Part shown: in pieces, positions 26,276 through 34,406 of the stretch
Position numbering within the stretch: position 1 is the first letter of the stretch
Layout of the letters: every line of letters begins with the position of its first letter
DNA from: Haladaptatus litoreus
GTDB taxonomy: Archaea; Halobacteriota; Halobacteria; Halobacteriales; Haladaptataceae
Length of the DNA stretch: 64,000 nt
Assembly: GCF_900156425.1 (NCBI RefSeq)
Contig: NZ_FTNO01000001.1
Location: 1,736,001-1,800,000 of the forward strand
Direction: 5' to 3'
The notes under the pieces: generated by a model
Told to the model about the DNA's origin: nothing
What the model saw: only the letters and a program-made list of their open reading frames with translations
The model's database searches: none
Translations under genes and position numbers: made by a program

Positions 26276-27523
26276 ATGGAGTACGACCACGTTCGGGCGG
26301 TCGACCCGGCAGTCGCGGACGCTCTCGAAGCGGAAGTCGAACGCGAGCGCGACACGCTGGAGATGATTGCCAGCGAGAACTTCGTCAGCGAAGCAGTGCT
26401 GGAAGCGCAGGGAAGCACCTTGACGAACAAGTACGCGGAAGGGTATCCCGGCGAGCGATATTACGGCGGTTGTGAACACATCGACACCGTCGAATCGCTT
26501 GCAATCGAACGCGCGAAAGAACTTTGGGGTGCGGAACACGTCAACGTCCAACCGCACAGCGGGTCGCAGGCGAACATGGGAGTCTACCTCGCCGTCCTCG
26601 ACCCCGGCGACAAAATCCTCTCGCTCGACCTGACCCACGGCGGCCACCTAAGCCACGGTCACCACGTCAACTTCGCCGGAAAACTGTACGAGGTCGAACA
26701 GTACAAGGTCGATGCGGAGACAGGCTATCTCGACTACGATGCGCTGTACGACCACGCCGTCGAGTTCGAACCCGACATCATCGTTTCGGGCTACTCGGCC
26801 TACCCCCGTGAAGTCGAATGGGGGCGAATTCAGGAGGCCGCAGACGAAGTCGGCGCGTACCACCTCGCGGACATCGCCCACATCACCGGCCTCGTGGCGG
26901 CGGGCGAACACCCCACGCCGGTCGGCGTCGCGGACTTCGTCACCGGTTCGACACACAAGACGATTCGCTCGGGACGCGGCGGTATCATCATGTGCGACGA
27001 GGAGTACGCCGACGCCGTCGATTCGGCGGTCATTCCCGGTATGCAGGGCGGCCCCCTCATGCACAACGTCGCTGGCAAGGCGGTCGGATTCAAAGAGGCC
27101 CTCGAACCCGAGTTCGAGGAGTACGCTGCGAAAACCGTCGAGAACGCGGAAGTCCTCGGCGAGACACTCCAAGACCACGGCTTCGGCCTCGTCTCGGGCG
27201 GCACCGACACCCACCTCGTTCTCGTTGACCTGCGCGAATCCCACGAGGACGTAACCGGAAAAGATGCAGAGGAAGCCCTCGAAGAAGTCGGAATCGTCCT
27301 GAACGCAAACACAGTTCCGGGCGAAACGCGTTCGCCATTCGTCGCCAGTGGTATCCGCGCCGGAACGCCCGCGCTCACGACTCGCGGGTTCGATACGGAC
27401 GACATCGAACGCGTCGGCGACCTAATCGCACGCGTGGTGAACAATATAGACGACAAGGACGTGAAGGCGGAAGTCGCGGAGGAAGTGCAGGCGCTCTGCG
27501 ACGCGAACCCGCTGTACGAGTAA
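26276..27523 (+). CDS. glyA: Serine hydroxymethyltransferase
   Basis: 415 aa. It interconverts serine and glycine with a folate C1 carrier. LEMIASENFVSEAVLEAQGSTLTNKYAEGYPGERYYGGCEHID is the canonical N-terminal block, HGGHLSHGH contributes to PLP binding, and TGSTHKTIRSGRGGII contains Lys228, the PLP Schiff-base Lys. ATG 26276 is preferred over the in-frame TTG two codons earlier. It lies 380 nt upstream of folD, separated by a 56-aa small gene, and complements the glycine cleavage operon at 57-61 kb. Confidence 0.97.
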   Translation: MEYDHVRAVDPAVADALEAEVERERDTLEMIASENFVSEAVLEAQGSTLTNKYAEGYPGERYYGGCEHIDTVESLAIERAKELWGAEHVNVQPHSGSQANMGVYLAVLDPGDKILSLDLTHGGHLSHGHHVNFAGKLYEVEQYKVDAETGYLDYDALYDHAVEFEPDIIVSGYSAYPREVEWGRIQEAADEVGAYHLADIAHITGLVAAGEHPTPVGVADFVTGSTHKTIRSGRGGIIMCDEEYADAVDSAVIPGMQGGPLMHNVAGKAVGFKEALEPEFEEYAAKTVENAEVLGETLQDHGFGLVSGGTDTHLVLVDLRESHEDVTGKDAEEALEEVGIVLNANTVPGETRSPFVASGIRAGTPALTTRGFDTDDIERVGDLIARVVNNIDDKDVKAEVAEEVQALCDANPLYE

Positions 27524-27592
27524 CCCGAAATCCGCAGATTCGCCTATTTTCTATGCATTCGACTTAACTACGCACGCGGTGAGTTATCACGC

Positions 27593-27763
27593 ATGTCAGA
27601 ACAGTTAGCGGGTTTCAAAAGCGCGGACATCGTTTTCACCGACGGAAAATCGCTCGCGGACGTGACTGTCGCCATCTATCCGGGATGGATACGAATCCAG
27701 ACCGAGTCCACGAACCAGTTCCATCCTCGCGAGCAGGTAGACCGGATTCAGTCGAATCGGTGA
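27593..27763 (+). CDS. Small conserved-looking protein, unknown
   Basis: 56 aa beginning MSEQLAGFKSADIVFTDGKS, then ADVTVAIYPGWIRIQTES and ending QVDRIQSNR. Predicted as a small beta-rich fold; the alternating hydrophobic pattern (DIVFTDG..TVAIYPGWIRIQT) is that of a real domain rather than random frame. It sits between glyA and folD, in the same direction, with a TATA-like GACTTAACTA upstream. No homologous family is recognised. Confidence 0.6.
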   Translation: MSEQLAGFKSADIVFTDGKSLADVTVAIYPGWIRIQTESTNQFHPREQVDRIQSNR

Positions 27764-27903
27764 AGAGAGGTCAACAGGTACGACAATGACCAACGTTTTT
27801 CGCGCCCACACATGAGCAAGTTTGTGTATATATTGTGGTTATTGAGGCCAAAAATACGCACGAACCCGAATGTTGAAGGGGCTTCGTACCGGAGGATTTG
27901 CCA

Positions 27904-28797
27904 ATGACGGACATCATCGACGGGAACTCGGTTGCCGAGCAGATTCGGAACGACCTCGGAGCGAGTATCGACGCGCTGAACGACGAGGGCGTGACACCCG
28001 GGCTTGCGACGGTGCTGATGAGCGACGACCCAGCCAGCGAAACCTACGTCTCGATGAAACAGCGCGACTGCGAGGAGGTTGGCATCAACGGCATCCACGT
28101 CGAAATCGACCCCGACGCGCCCGCCGAGGAACTGTACGACACCATCGAGGAACTGAACGACGACCCAGAGGTACACGGGATGCTCGTGCAGATGCCCGTC
28201 CCCGACCACGTCGATTCCCGACAGGTCATCCGAGCCATCGACCCGGCAAAGGACGTGGACGGGTTCCACCCCAAAAACGTCGGCATGCTGGTCGCGGGAC
28301 ACCCGCGATTCAAACCCTGCACGCCCCACGGCGTGCAGAAACTCCTCGAATCGGCGGATGTGGACACTGAAGGCAAAGACGTGGTCATCGTCGGTCGGTC
28401 GAACATCGTCGGCAAACCGCTGGCCAACTTGCTCATCCAGAAGGCAGACGGCGGCAACGCGACGGTGACGGTCTGTCACTCGCGCACCGACGCCCTCGCG
28501 GAAAAAACGCGGAATGCGGACGTGGTCGTTGCGGCCTGTGGCGTCCCGGAACTCATCGACGGGTCGATGCTTTCCGACAGTGTGACCGTCATCGACGTGG
28601 GCGTGAACAGGGTCGATGCAGATACGGAGAAAGGCTACGAACTCGTCGGCGACGTGGACTTCGACAGCGCGAAGGAGAAGGCGAGCGCGATTACGCCGGT
28701 TCCGGGTGGCGTCGGCCCGATGACCAGAGCGATGTTGCTCTACAACACTGTGAAGGCCGCCGGTCAGCAGACGGACATCGACGTCGAACTGCCGTAA
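27904..28797 (+). CDS. folD: Bifunctional methylene-THF dehydrogenase/methenyl-THF cyclohydrolase
   Basis: 297 aa. FolD oxidises methylene-THF and hydrolyses methenyl-THF to formyl-THF. ATVLMSDDPASETYVSMKQRDCEEVGI has the catalytic Lys52 and Tyr. VQMPVPDHVDSRQVIRAIDPAKDVDGFHPKNVG is the FolD signature, followed by PCTPHGVQKLLES, the NADP motif GRSNIVGKPLANLLIQKADGGNATVTVCHSRT, and PVPGGVGPMTRAMLL. ATG 27904 is preferred to the TTG two codons upstream. Proximity to glyA supports a C1-metabolism locus. Confidence 0.96.
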   Translation: MTDIIDGNSVAEQIRNDLGASIDALNDEGVTPGLATVLMSDDPASETYVSMKQRDCEEVGINGIHVEIDPDAPAEELYDTIEELNDDPEVHGMLVQMPVPDHVDSRQVIRAIDPAKDVDGFHPKNVGMLVAGHPRFKPCTPHGVQKLLESADVDTEGKDVVIVGRSNIVGKPLANLLIQKADGGNATVTVCHSRTDALAEKTRNADVVVAACGVPELIDGSMLSDSVTVIDVGVNRVDADTEKGYELVGDVDFDSAKEKASAITPVPGGVGPMTRAMLLYNTVKAAGQQTDIDVELP

Positions 28798-28839
28798 GCC
28801 GCGTTTCGAAAAAAATCTCCTACCGACCACTCTTTTCGG

Positions 28840-29847
28840 TTAGTTGCCGATGTCGACGAGGGCCTGCCACGTGTTCGGGCCGGCCATGCCGTCAACTGTA
28901 AGTCCGGCGCTGGACTGGAAGCTCTCGATAGCTCCCTCGGTTTCCGGACCGTAGTAGCCGTCCACGGAGATGTTGTAGCCTTCGTCGTAGTTCAGTTGGT
29001 GCTGAACCGCGTAGGTCGGCCAATAGGGGTCGTCGCTCGAACTCGTCACGTAGACGATGAGATTGCTCCACGTGTTCGGGCCGACGACGCCGTCAACGGT
29101 GAGTCCTTGTGCGGACTGGAAGCTCTCGACCGTACTCTCGGTTTCTGGGCCGTAGCTTCCGTCGTGGGCGAGGTTGTAGCCGTGATGTTCGAGCAGGAAC
29201 TGAATCGAGTACACTGCTTCGCCGTTGTCGCCGCGCGAGTACACCGGCCAACTGTAGCTGCCGCCGTCGCCACCATCGTCACCGAAGTCGATGTGGTCTG
29301 CGAGTGAGTTCATCACGTCGCGGATGCCCTCCGCCCAACTGATGTCCGTCGCGTAATCCTGATTCATGCCCCGCAGGGTCGGGCCGTAGGACGAGTAGTA
29401 GTGGTCGCCACCGGGGGTCAGGTACTCGTCTCGAATGACGGGCATGACCGTGCGGATACATTCCGATTTCGTGGAGAACGATTCAGCACAGGAGTACGGA
29501 CAACTGTCGTACGCTTTCCAGCCGTAGATGTTGTTCTTGTCCTGTGCGATGTTGCTGGTACCCCACGCGGACTCCCACGCGGCGTGGGCGGCCATGTAAA
29601 CCGCGTTGATGCCTTCCTGATTGCCGACATCGACCCACGTACTTCCGAGTCCGATGAGCGGACTGTCGGAGCGAACCTGCTGAATCGCGTAATCGAGGTC
29701 ACTGCCGGAAATATCCTCGGTGTTCGTCAGGTCGCTGTCGATGGAGTATCGCGCCGCGGCACCCGTCCCCGAGAGAGCGCCGATACCGCCGACCGTTGCG
29801 ATGCTTGCCGTCGCGCCTTTGAGGAATGTCCGTCGTGATTGTTTCAT
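28840..29847 (-). CDS. Tat-secreted glucosaminidase-like protein with two peptidoglycan-binding repeats
   Basis: 335 aa from MKQSRRTFLKGATASIATVGGIGALSGTGAAA, a twin-arginine signal (SRRTFLK) with a cleavage site near residue 32. A glucosaminidase/GH73-like domain follows (about 45-195): AHAAWESAWGTSNIAQDKNNIYGWKAYD has the catalytic-type Glu in WESAWG, and CPYSCAESFSTKSEC may form disulfides. Then come a Gly/Asp linker and two PG_binding_1 repeats with the pattern YGPETESTVESFQSAQGLTVDGVVGPNTW and YGPETEGAIESFQSSAGLTVDGMAGPNTW. Archaea have no murein, so bacterial cell wall or a similar glycan is the plausible target. Confidence 0.85.
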   Translation of the reverse strand: MKQSRRTFLKGATASIATVGGIGALSGTGAAARYSIDSDLTNTEDISGSDLDYAIQQVRSDSPLIGLGSTWVDVGNQEGINAVYMAAHAAWESAWGTSNIAQDKNNIYGWKAYDSCPYSCAESFSTKSECIRTVMPVIRDEYLTPGGDHYYSSYGPTLRGMNQDYATDISWAEGIRDVMNSLADHIDFGDDGGDGGSYSWPVYSRGDNGEAVYSIQFLLEHHGYNLAHDGSYGPETESTVESFQSAQGLTVDGVVGPNTWSNLIVYVTSSSDDPYWPTYAVQHQLNYDEGYNISVDGYYGPETEGAIESFQSSAGLTVDGMAGPNTWQALVDIGN

Positions 29848-29991
29848 GCTTCGAAACATTATCCGGAGTGCTCTGACTTTAATCTTTATAATTTAGCTAT
29901 GTAAAATATTCTATCAGATACTGTGGAATTGGATTCGAGAATCAAAATCGGCAGTTCATGTCGAGTAGAAGAAAGCAACACAAATGTTCGT

Positions 29992-30708
29992 TCACTCGAT
30001 TCGACCGAGCGTATCGCGCGTGCTAACCAACGCATCCTCGTCACCCTCGCGGAAGTAGCGCGCGAGGTCGCGTGCGGACGACACCAGTGCATCCGCCGTG
30101 TCGATGTCCAACCCACCTTCGAGCGCGCGCGCACGGCGAATGTGTTCTCCGAGGGTTTCGAGCGTATTCCTTCCTTCTCGGCTTACGTCGTGTTCCCGAA
30201 CCCACTCGCCCATTTCGTCGTGATATTCCCGAAGCGACTCCGAATCCGCGAGGGTGCGGACTTCGTGCAGTGAGTCCGGTACGTCCATCGTGGCGGGGCG
30301 CTCCCCCGCCTCTGCCCCGCGAAGGAGGGACAAAAAGTACAGTTCCTCGTCGTCGCTGATTTCCAGTGCGCGCGAGAACACGTCTGCGATGTGTCTGAGT
30401 TCCTGCGCCACGAGATAAGTGTCGTCCAGCGGTTGCAGTTCGCCACCCTTGATGAAGCCGCGTTTGGTGACGTACTCGCGCGCGGTGTCCGCTACGAGGG
30501 TCGAAACTTCGCGGAGGGGGCGTTCATCGACCGCTTCCTGCGCTTCCGTCAAATCGAGCGTGATGGCGCTGTCCGTGTGCTGAACGCGGTCGTCTTCCAG
30601 TCCGACGCTCTGCATGCTCTCGCAGGTCGGACAGGTCACGCTCCCGGTGTCGTAGTACGACCACTGCGTGCCGCAGTTTTGGCATTCGCGGGTGCCTCGA
30701 ATCTTCAT
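29992..30708 (-). CDS. Haloarchaeal protein with N-terminal zinc ribbon (DUF7117-like)
   Basis: 238 aa from MKIRGTRECQNCGTQWSYYDTGSVTCPTCESMQSVG. A CxxC/CxxC ribbon at residues 9-30 precedes an entirely helical acidic region (LTEAQEAVDERPLREVSTLVADTAREYVTKRGF, ELRHIADVFSRALEISDDEELYFLSLLRGAEAGE, and a C-terminal helix ending GRIE). The upstream-extended frame is rejected because the divergent membrane-protein gene starts at 30799 and the extra residues are non-conserved. The function is unknown; this is a conserved haloarchaeal protein. Confidence 0.72.
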   Translation of the reverse strand: MKIRGTRECQNCGTQWSYYDTGSVTCPTCESMQSVGLEDDRVQHTDSAITLDLTEAQEAVDERPLREVSTLVADTAREYVTKRGFIKGGELQPLDDTYLVAQELRHIADVFSRALEISDDEELYFLSLLRGAEAGERPATMDVPDSLHEVRTLADSESLREYHDEMGEWVREHDVSREGRNTLETLGEHIRRARALEGGLDIDTADALVSSARDLARYFREGDEDALVSTRDTLGRIE

Positions 30709-30798
30709 GTCCTTTCGTTCTCGTGCTGGGGTGAAAACTCTCACGCGGCCGCTCCGAACTGACAGAAGTTTAATTATATCCGAAATAAAAAACAACCT

Positions 30799-31050
30799 AT
30801 GAGCAAACACGAACGCCAAGAACCACTGCTGAAACTTCGCGCGCCGATTTCCACAGGGGTCTGGTCGGACTACGCGGCACCGCTTGCGCTCATGACCGGC
30901 GTGTTGCTCGTGTTGATGTTCGCGGTTGCAGGCGTGGAAGCGGTGTCAGTCGTCGCCGTCTTCGTCGGCCTCTGTGTCGGCGTGCTCGCCGCCGGATTGG
31001 TCGCTTACAACCTACTGATGGTTGGCGTGGTTTGGTTCGACCGTCGGTGA
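30799..31050 (+). CDS. Small membrane protein
   Basis: 83 aa. The N-terminal cytosolic segment MSKHERQEPLLKLRAPISTGVWSDY is followed by two long hydrophobic helices (LALMTGVLLVLMFAVAGV and VVAVFVGLCVGVLAAGLVAYNLLMVGVVWF) and a terminal DRR. A haloarchaeal conserved type with no known function. It is divergent from the zinc-ribbon protein gene, with a shared promoter region of 90 nt containing TTTAATTATATCCG. Confidence 0.72.
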   Translation: MSKHERQEPLLKLRAPISTGVWSDYAAPLALMTGVLLVLMFAVAGVEAVSVVAVFVGLCVGVLAAGLVAYNLLMVGVVWFDRR

Positions 31051-31092
31051 TTCGACTCGCCTCCGGTAACCTCCCTCCAAATCTCCCCGTAG

Positions 31093-31100
31093 CTTTATCA
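31093..31100 (+). promoter_or_regulatory. TATA box of leaderless gene near 31127
   Basis: CTTTATCA within GTAGCTTTATCAATCG, centred 28-34 nt upstream of ATG 31127, the spacing expected for leaderless transcripts. It supports 31127 as the original start, which now leads to a stop after 25 codons. Confidence 0.4.
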
Positions 31101-31340
31101 ATCGTCTCGGACTATCTGTTAGCACGATGTCGAGTGATTCCCACTCTGAGGATAGAGTAAGTCGCCTCCCGGCGACTGGTCGAGAAATTCTCGGCCACGG
31201 ATAGCACAGATTCCACTCGTTCTACCGACGTCTCCACTCCCGGCGAGCCACCGGTTTCAGCTACGGACACCGAAGAGGATGTTTTTGTTACAGACACCGA
31301 AAACAGTGTTTCTGTCACGGGTGGCGAAAATGGCGTTTCA

Positions 31341-31718
31341 GTGACGGTTCGTGGCGAGCAACACGACCTCTCCAGACGCGAAGCCGACCGTCTGCGGGAC
31401 GCGCTTGGACGGGCACTAACCGAGCGAACCGAGTTTTTCAACACCGTGGGCGAACACCGCGACGACGGAAGTTACGTCGTTTCGCGCAGAGGCGCGGATT
31501 CGTCCGGGCACCGGAAGGTGTTTCAGAATTTCGACGCGGTGGCGAAACTGTACGACCGACTACCGCCCGAGTTCACTGCTGAAGACGCCGGAGAACGTGG
31601 ATTAACCGGCGGCCGGAGGCACATGCTTGTTCACCATTTCGCGGAACATCCCGAGTTCGACTGCGAACTCGTTTCGCGCCAACCGCTCACCGCGAGAAAG
31701 GAGGAGAGTTCGGAGTAA
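31341..31718 (+). CDS. Haloarchaeal protein (DUF7528-like), N-terminus apparently frameshifted
   Basis: 125 aa as an open frame from GTG 31341. VTVRGEQHDLSRREADRLRDALGRALTERTEFFNTVGEH is a helical domain, followed by DGSYVVSRRGADSSGHRKVFQNFDAVAKLYDRLPPEFTAEDAGERGLTGGRRHMLVHHFAEHPEF. The acidic Thr/Ser-rich coding continues upstream in this frame to a TAA at 31158-31160 with no ATG. The expected leaderless start (ATG 31127, MSSDSHSEDRVSRLPATGRE) lies one frame over and stops at 31202-31204. A +1 shift between about 31160 and 31204 would join them. This is either a real frameshift or a sequence error. Confidence 0.65.
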   Translation: MTVRGEQHDLSRREADRLRDALGRALTERTEFFNTVGEHRDDGSYVVSRRGADSSGHRKVFQNFDAVAKLYDRLPPEFTAEDAGERGLTGGRRHMLVHHFAEHPEFDCELVSRQPLTARKEESSE

Positions 31719-31779
31719 ACTCCCCACTCGCGTTTCCGCGGGGTCAACGCTTTTCGGGATTGCCCCCATTCTCCCGCGT

Positions 31780-32703
31780 ATGTCACGACCATCGACGTTT
31801 TCCATCGTCGCGCGCGACCCCGAACGGGACGCGGTCGGTGTCGCAGTCCAATCGAAGTTCGTCGGCGTCGGGGCCGTCGTCCCCTTCGTCAGTGCCGACG
31901 CGGGCGCGGTCGCCACGCAGAGCTACGCCAACGTCGCCTACGGGCCGGACGGACTCGACCTGCTTCGAGACGGGCGACCCGCCGACGAAGTCGTGATGGA
32001 GCTCACCGGGGCCGACCCGGAGTTCGAATCCCGGCAGGTCGGCGTCGTCGGACAGGACGGCTCGATTGCGGCATTCACGGGCGACGACTGCTTCGACTAC
32101 GCGGGTGACATTCAGGGCGAGAACTACACAGTGCAGGGGAATATTTTGGAGAACCGCGAAACGCTCGAAGCCATGGCCGAGACGTTCGAGGAAACCGAGG
32201 GCGGCCTTCCGGAGCGACTCATCGCCGCGCTCCACGCGGGCAACGACGCAGGTGGCGACAAGCGCGGCGAGCAGAGCGCGGCGCTCTACGTCGCCAAGCC
32301 CGAGGGCGGGTACGACGGGCGAAACGACCGTTGGGTTGACGTGCGCGTGGACGACCACGAAGCCCCAATCGACGAACTGCAGCGCGTGTTCAAAATTTAC
32401 GACGTGACCCTACTGGAGCGCGCGGAACCGGACGAAACGCGGGAGTTGTCAGGTGAAACGGCGGCGGCAGTCGCCGAAACGCTCGCCGAACTCGGCTTTT
32501 TCGAGGGGACGCCATCCGAAGCGTTCGGGGAAGAAGAACGAGACGCCCTCGAAGAGTTCCGCGCGATGAACAACTTCGAAAATCATTCGCTCGCCGTGTT
32601 GGAGGACGCACTTGCCCGCGGATGGGGCGATTCTTCTGGAGAGGGAGAAGAGAAAATGGTTGATGCGATTTGGCACGGACTCTCGCGTTTAGAACGGAAA
32701 TGA
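31780..32703 (+). CDS. DUF1028 family protein (Ntn-hydrolase-like)
   Basis: 307 aa from MSRPSTFSIVARDPERDAVGVAVQSKFVGVGAVVPFVSADAGAVATQSYANVAYGPDGLDLLRDG, the complete DUF1028 opening. VGVVGQDGSIAAFTGDDCFDYAGDIQGENYTVQGNIL and PERLIAALHAGNDAGGDKRGEQSAAL are family-typical, with the Ser/Thr-rich Ntn-like beta-sheet core. The C-terminal ~70 residues (SEAFGEEERDALEEFRAMNNFENHSLAVLEDAL) resemble the peptidoglycan-binding-like extension often found in this family. Biochemistry is unknown; the nearest described members are putative amidases. Confidence 0.82.
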   Translation: MSRPSTFSIVARDPERDAVGVAVQSKFVGVGAVVPFVSADAGAVATQSYANVAYGPDGLDLLRDGRPADEVVMELTGADPEFESRQVGVVGQDGSIAAFTGDDCFDYAGDIQGENYTVQGNILENRETLEAMAETFEETEGGLPERLIAALHAGNDAGGDKRGEQSAALYVAKPEGGYDGRNDRWVDVRVDDHEAPIDELQRVFKIYDVTLLERAEPDETRELSGETAAAVAETLAELGFFEGTPSEAFGEEERDALEEFRAMNNFENHSLAVLEDALARGWGDSSGEGEEKMVDAIWHGLSRLERK

Positions 32704-32786
32704 TCTGAAAGGGGAGACTCCAGCAAGACGCGAGCATGAGTCGCTGGAGACTGGTGATGAATTATTTCGAACGAGTCGATTGTAAG

Positions 32787-33077
32787 TCACGACTGCAATC
32801 AAACCGCAACCGTCCACGCCCTCCCCAGCCGATTTCCTCACTCGTTTCGTTCGTTCACTCATCCCTCGCACAGGCGAACCATTCGGTTCGCCTTCGCGCG
32901 CCGTGTGATTTGTCCAAATTCACGAATCTTCGCAGGTCCGGTGGCGCGTGCGTCTGGAAGCCTGCGGGCACACCGCCCGCAGGCCTCCAGATTACCGCGC
33001 GAGGGACGACCGTAGGGAGTCGGTTGGGGAGGAACGTGGGCGGTTGCGGTGCGGTAGCGGTTTCACTGGAGTCGTGA
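32787..33077. repeat. Palindromic repeat element, copy D
   Basis: About 291 bp. The left terminus GTCACGACTGCAATCAAACCGCAACCG (from 32786) mirrors GCGGTAGCGGTTTCACTGGAGTCGTGA (to 33077). Subterminal CTCCCCAGCCGATTTCCTCACTCG pairs with GGGAGTCGGTTGGGGAG. Internal hairpins are GGCGAACC.ATTC.GGTTCGCC (about 32872-32892) and GCCTGCGGGCACACCGCCCGCAGGC (about 32961-32985). The central box is degenerate, GTGGCGCGTGCG (about 32941). It lies between the DUF1028 gene and the small gene at 33255. The flanks 33078-33254 hold only the putative promoter of that gene. Confidence 0.72.
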
Positions 33078-33254
33078 TTTGCAAACTCTATTTCAGAACA
33101 ACCTACAACACTTCGTCGACGGTTCCCTACGGTTGTACAGACAGACGAAACAGAACGATGTAGTTCGCCAGTGTAACTGATGCAAAAATCCCTTCTCTCT
33201 GTCTCGAAAATGCCGATACTGCTAACCGACTGAAACACGAAATCCTGCCCACGC

Positions 33255-33401
33255 ATGAGGGACGAAGACGAAATCCGCGACCAGTACGAATACCTCAAAG
33301 AACAGCTCGACAGCGAGGAGATGAACCACGAGGGCGTTCGGCAGATGTTCACCTACTACAAGCGCGCTATCGGCTGGGTGCTCGAAGAAGAGCATATCTG
33401 A
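33255..33401 (+). CDS. Small acidic protein, unknown
   Basis: 48 aa: MRDEDEIRDQYEYLKEQLDS, then EEMNHEGVRQMFTYYKRAIG and WVLEEEHI. The amphipathic, acid-rich pattern is characteristic of haloarchaeal coding sequence, and the frame is clean. It is helical throughout, possibly a small adaptor. A T-run terminator follows immediately. No family is recognised. Confidence 0.6.
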   Translation: MRDEDEIRDQYEYLKEQLDSEEMNHEGVRQMFTYYKRAIGWVLEEEHI

Positions 33402-33402
33402 C

Positions 33403-33409
33403 TTTTTTT
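33403..33409 (+). terminator. T-run terminator
   Basis: TTTTTTT directly after the stop codon of the 48-aa gene at 33255. Confidence 0.5.
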
Positions 33410-33442
33410 CTACATCGGCGCGGGAGTTATCTAAATCGTTAC

Positions 33443-33450
33443 CTTTAAGT
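33443..33450 (+). promoter_or_regulatory. Stable-RNA-type TATA box
   Basis: CTTTAAGT in GTTACCTTTAAGTCATTAC, identical in style to the tRNA-Leu box (TTTTAAGTC). It sits about 26 nt upstream of the structured stretch beginning near 33470 and nearly 500 nt from any same-strand start codon. Confidence 0.5.
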
Positions 33451-33469
33451 CATTACACCGTCTTGTTGC

Positions 33470-33570
33470 AGTTGACGCTTCGCTTTGGAGGGCCGAAGCG
33501 TCAGCGGGGACCAATTCAGGGCGGCAAGCGGTACGCGGGGTGTTTTCATCCCCGCGTGTTCCGCTTTCCT
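33470..33570 (+). ncRNA. Candidate small structured RNA, two hairpins
   Basis: Two strong hairpins follow the promoter. Hairpin 1 pairs GACGCTTCG (33474-33482) with CGAAGCGTC (33494-33502), loop CTTTGGAGGGC. Hairpin 2 pairs AAGCGG (33526-33531) plus ACGCGGGG (33533-33540) with CCCCGCGT (33550-33557) plus CCGCTT (33561-33566), loop TGTTTTCAT. The linker is GGGGACCAATTCAGGGCGGC. I considered H/ACA guide RNA but see no kink-turn or clear ACA box. No protein is encoded in 33410-33720. The family is unrecognised; the ends are approximate. Confidence 0.5.
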
Positions 33571-33724
33571 TTCGAAACTACCTACCAAGCGACGGCACTG
33601 TTCTGACACGAATCTCGATTGAATACCGATAGTGTACTACGCGAACCGATAGCGTTCGGTGCCGCCGCCGTTTCGAACGAATCAAAAACGGATTTTGCGG
33701 ATTTTTACCGAGAGGGAGTGTTAC

Positions 33725-34012
33725 TTACTCGATTTCTAGCGACCCACCACCGCCGTCGCCACCGCTGTCGCCTTCTTTCCATTCGAGTTCGAACTCAACG
33801 CTGAGTTCGCTGGAGCCGGACGAGGAGGTTTCCCGTTCTGCTTTCACTTCGAAGACGGGGTTGGTCGGCGGGTCGAGCGTAACGGACTGATTACCCGCCT
33901 TTAGCGTTACCGCATCGCCACCGTCGAGTTTATCCGCGACAGCACGAAGATATCGTGCGATTTCGGTTCGGCTCTGTGTGTTCTCGGTTTCGAACAGGAC
34001 TTCTTCTGGCAT
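33725..34012 (-). CDS. Amphi-Trp domain protein
   Basis: 95 aa from MPEEVLFETENTQSRTEIARYLRAVADKLDGGDAVTLKAGNQSVTLDPPTNPVFEVKAERE, the small haloarchaeal/bacterial amphi-Trp domain. The C-terminal SVEFELEWKEGDSGGDGGGGSLEIE adds another amphipathic strand and a Gly/Asp-rich tail. The ATG at 34012 is preferred to a 7-codon longer frame. The function is unknown. It is divergent from the PadR-like regulator gene, 101 nt away. Confidence 0.85.
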   Translation of the reverse strand: MPEEVLFETENTQSRTEIARYLRAVADKLDGGDAVTLKAGNQSVTLDPPTNPVFEVKAERETSSSGSSELSVEFELEWKEGDSGGDGGGGSLEIE

Positions 34013-34113
34013 ATCTCCCCAAAGGTGGCACACGAAGATAAAGACACTCCCGATAGAAAAGTACGGGAACCGTTATATTTATGCTATGTAGACAAAAATA
34101 GGCAATATTGACG

Positions 34114-34389
34114 ATGCACGAATTAACGGGGTTTCAACGCGATATTTTGTACGTAATCGCCGGAAACGGCGAACCGCACGGGCTGGCCATTCAAGAGGAT
34201 TTAGAGCAGTATTACGATACGGAAGTTCACCACGGACGACTGTATCCGAACCTCGACACGCTCGTCGAAAAAGACCTCGTGGAGAAAGGAAAACGCGACG
34301 AACGGACGAACTACTACGCACTCACCAGTCGCGGAAAGAACCACATCGACGCACGAAAGGAGTGGGAACGGCAGTTCGTCGACCACTAA
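34114..34389 (+). CDS. PadR family transcriptional regulator
   Basis: 91 aa from MHELTGFQRDILYVIAGNGEPHGLAIQEDLEQYYDTEVHHGRLYPNLDTLVEKDLVEKGKRDERTNYYALTSRGKNHIDARKEWERQFVDH. It is a complete winged-helix PadR domain with the HGRLYPNLDTLVEKGLV-type recognition helix and YALTxRG wing. No effector domain is present, so it belongs to the short haloarchaeal group. Divergent from the amphi-Trp gene with TATA-like ATATTTATGC in the shared region, it may autoregulate. Confidence 0.9.
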   Translation: MHELTGFQRDILYVIAGNGEPHGLAIQEDLEQYYDTEVHHGRLYPNLDTLVEKDLVEKGKRDERTNYYALTSRGKNHIDARKEWERQFVDH

Positions 34390-34406
34390 CGCGAGTCGAT
34401 TTGCGG

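Noticed and set aside
33470..33570. H/ACA guide RNA at this locus
   Set aside because: Two hairpins are present, but no kink-turn, pseudouridylation pocket or clear ACA box next to either stem.
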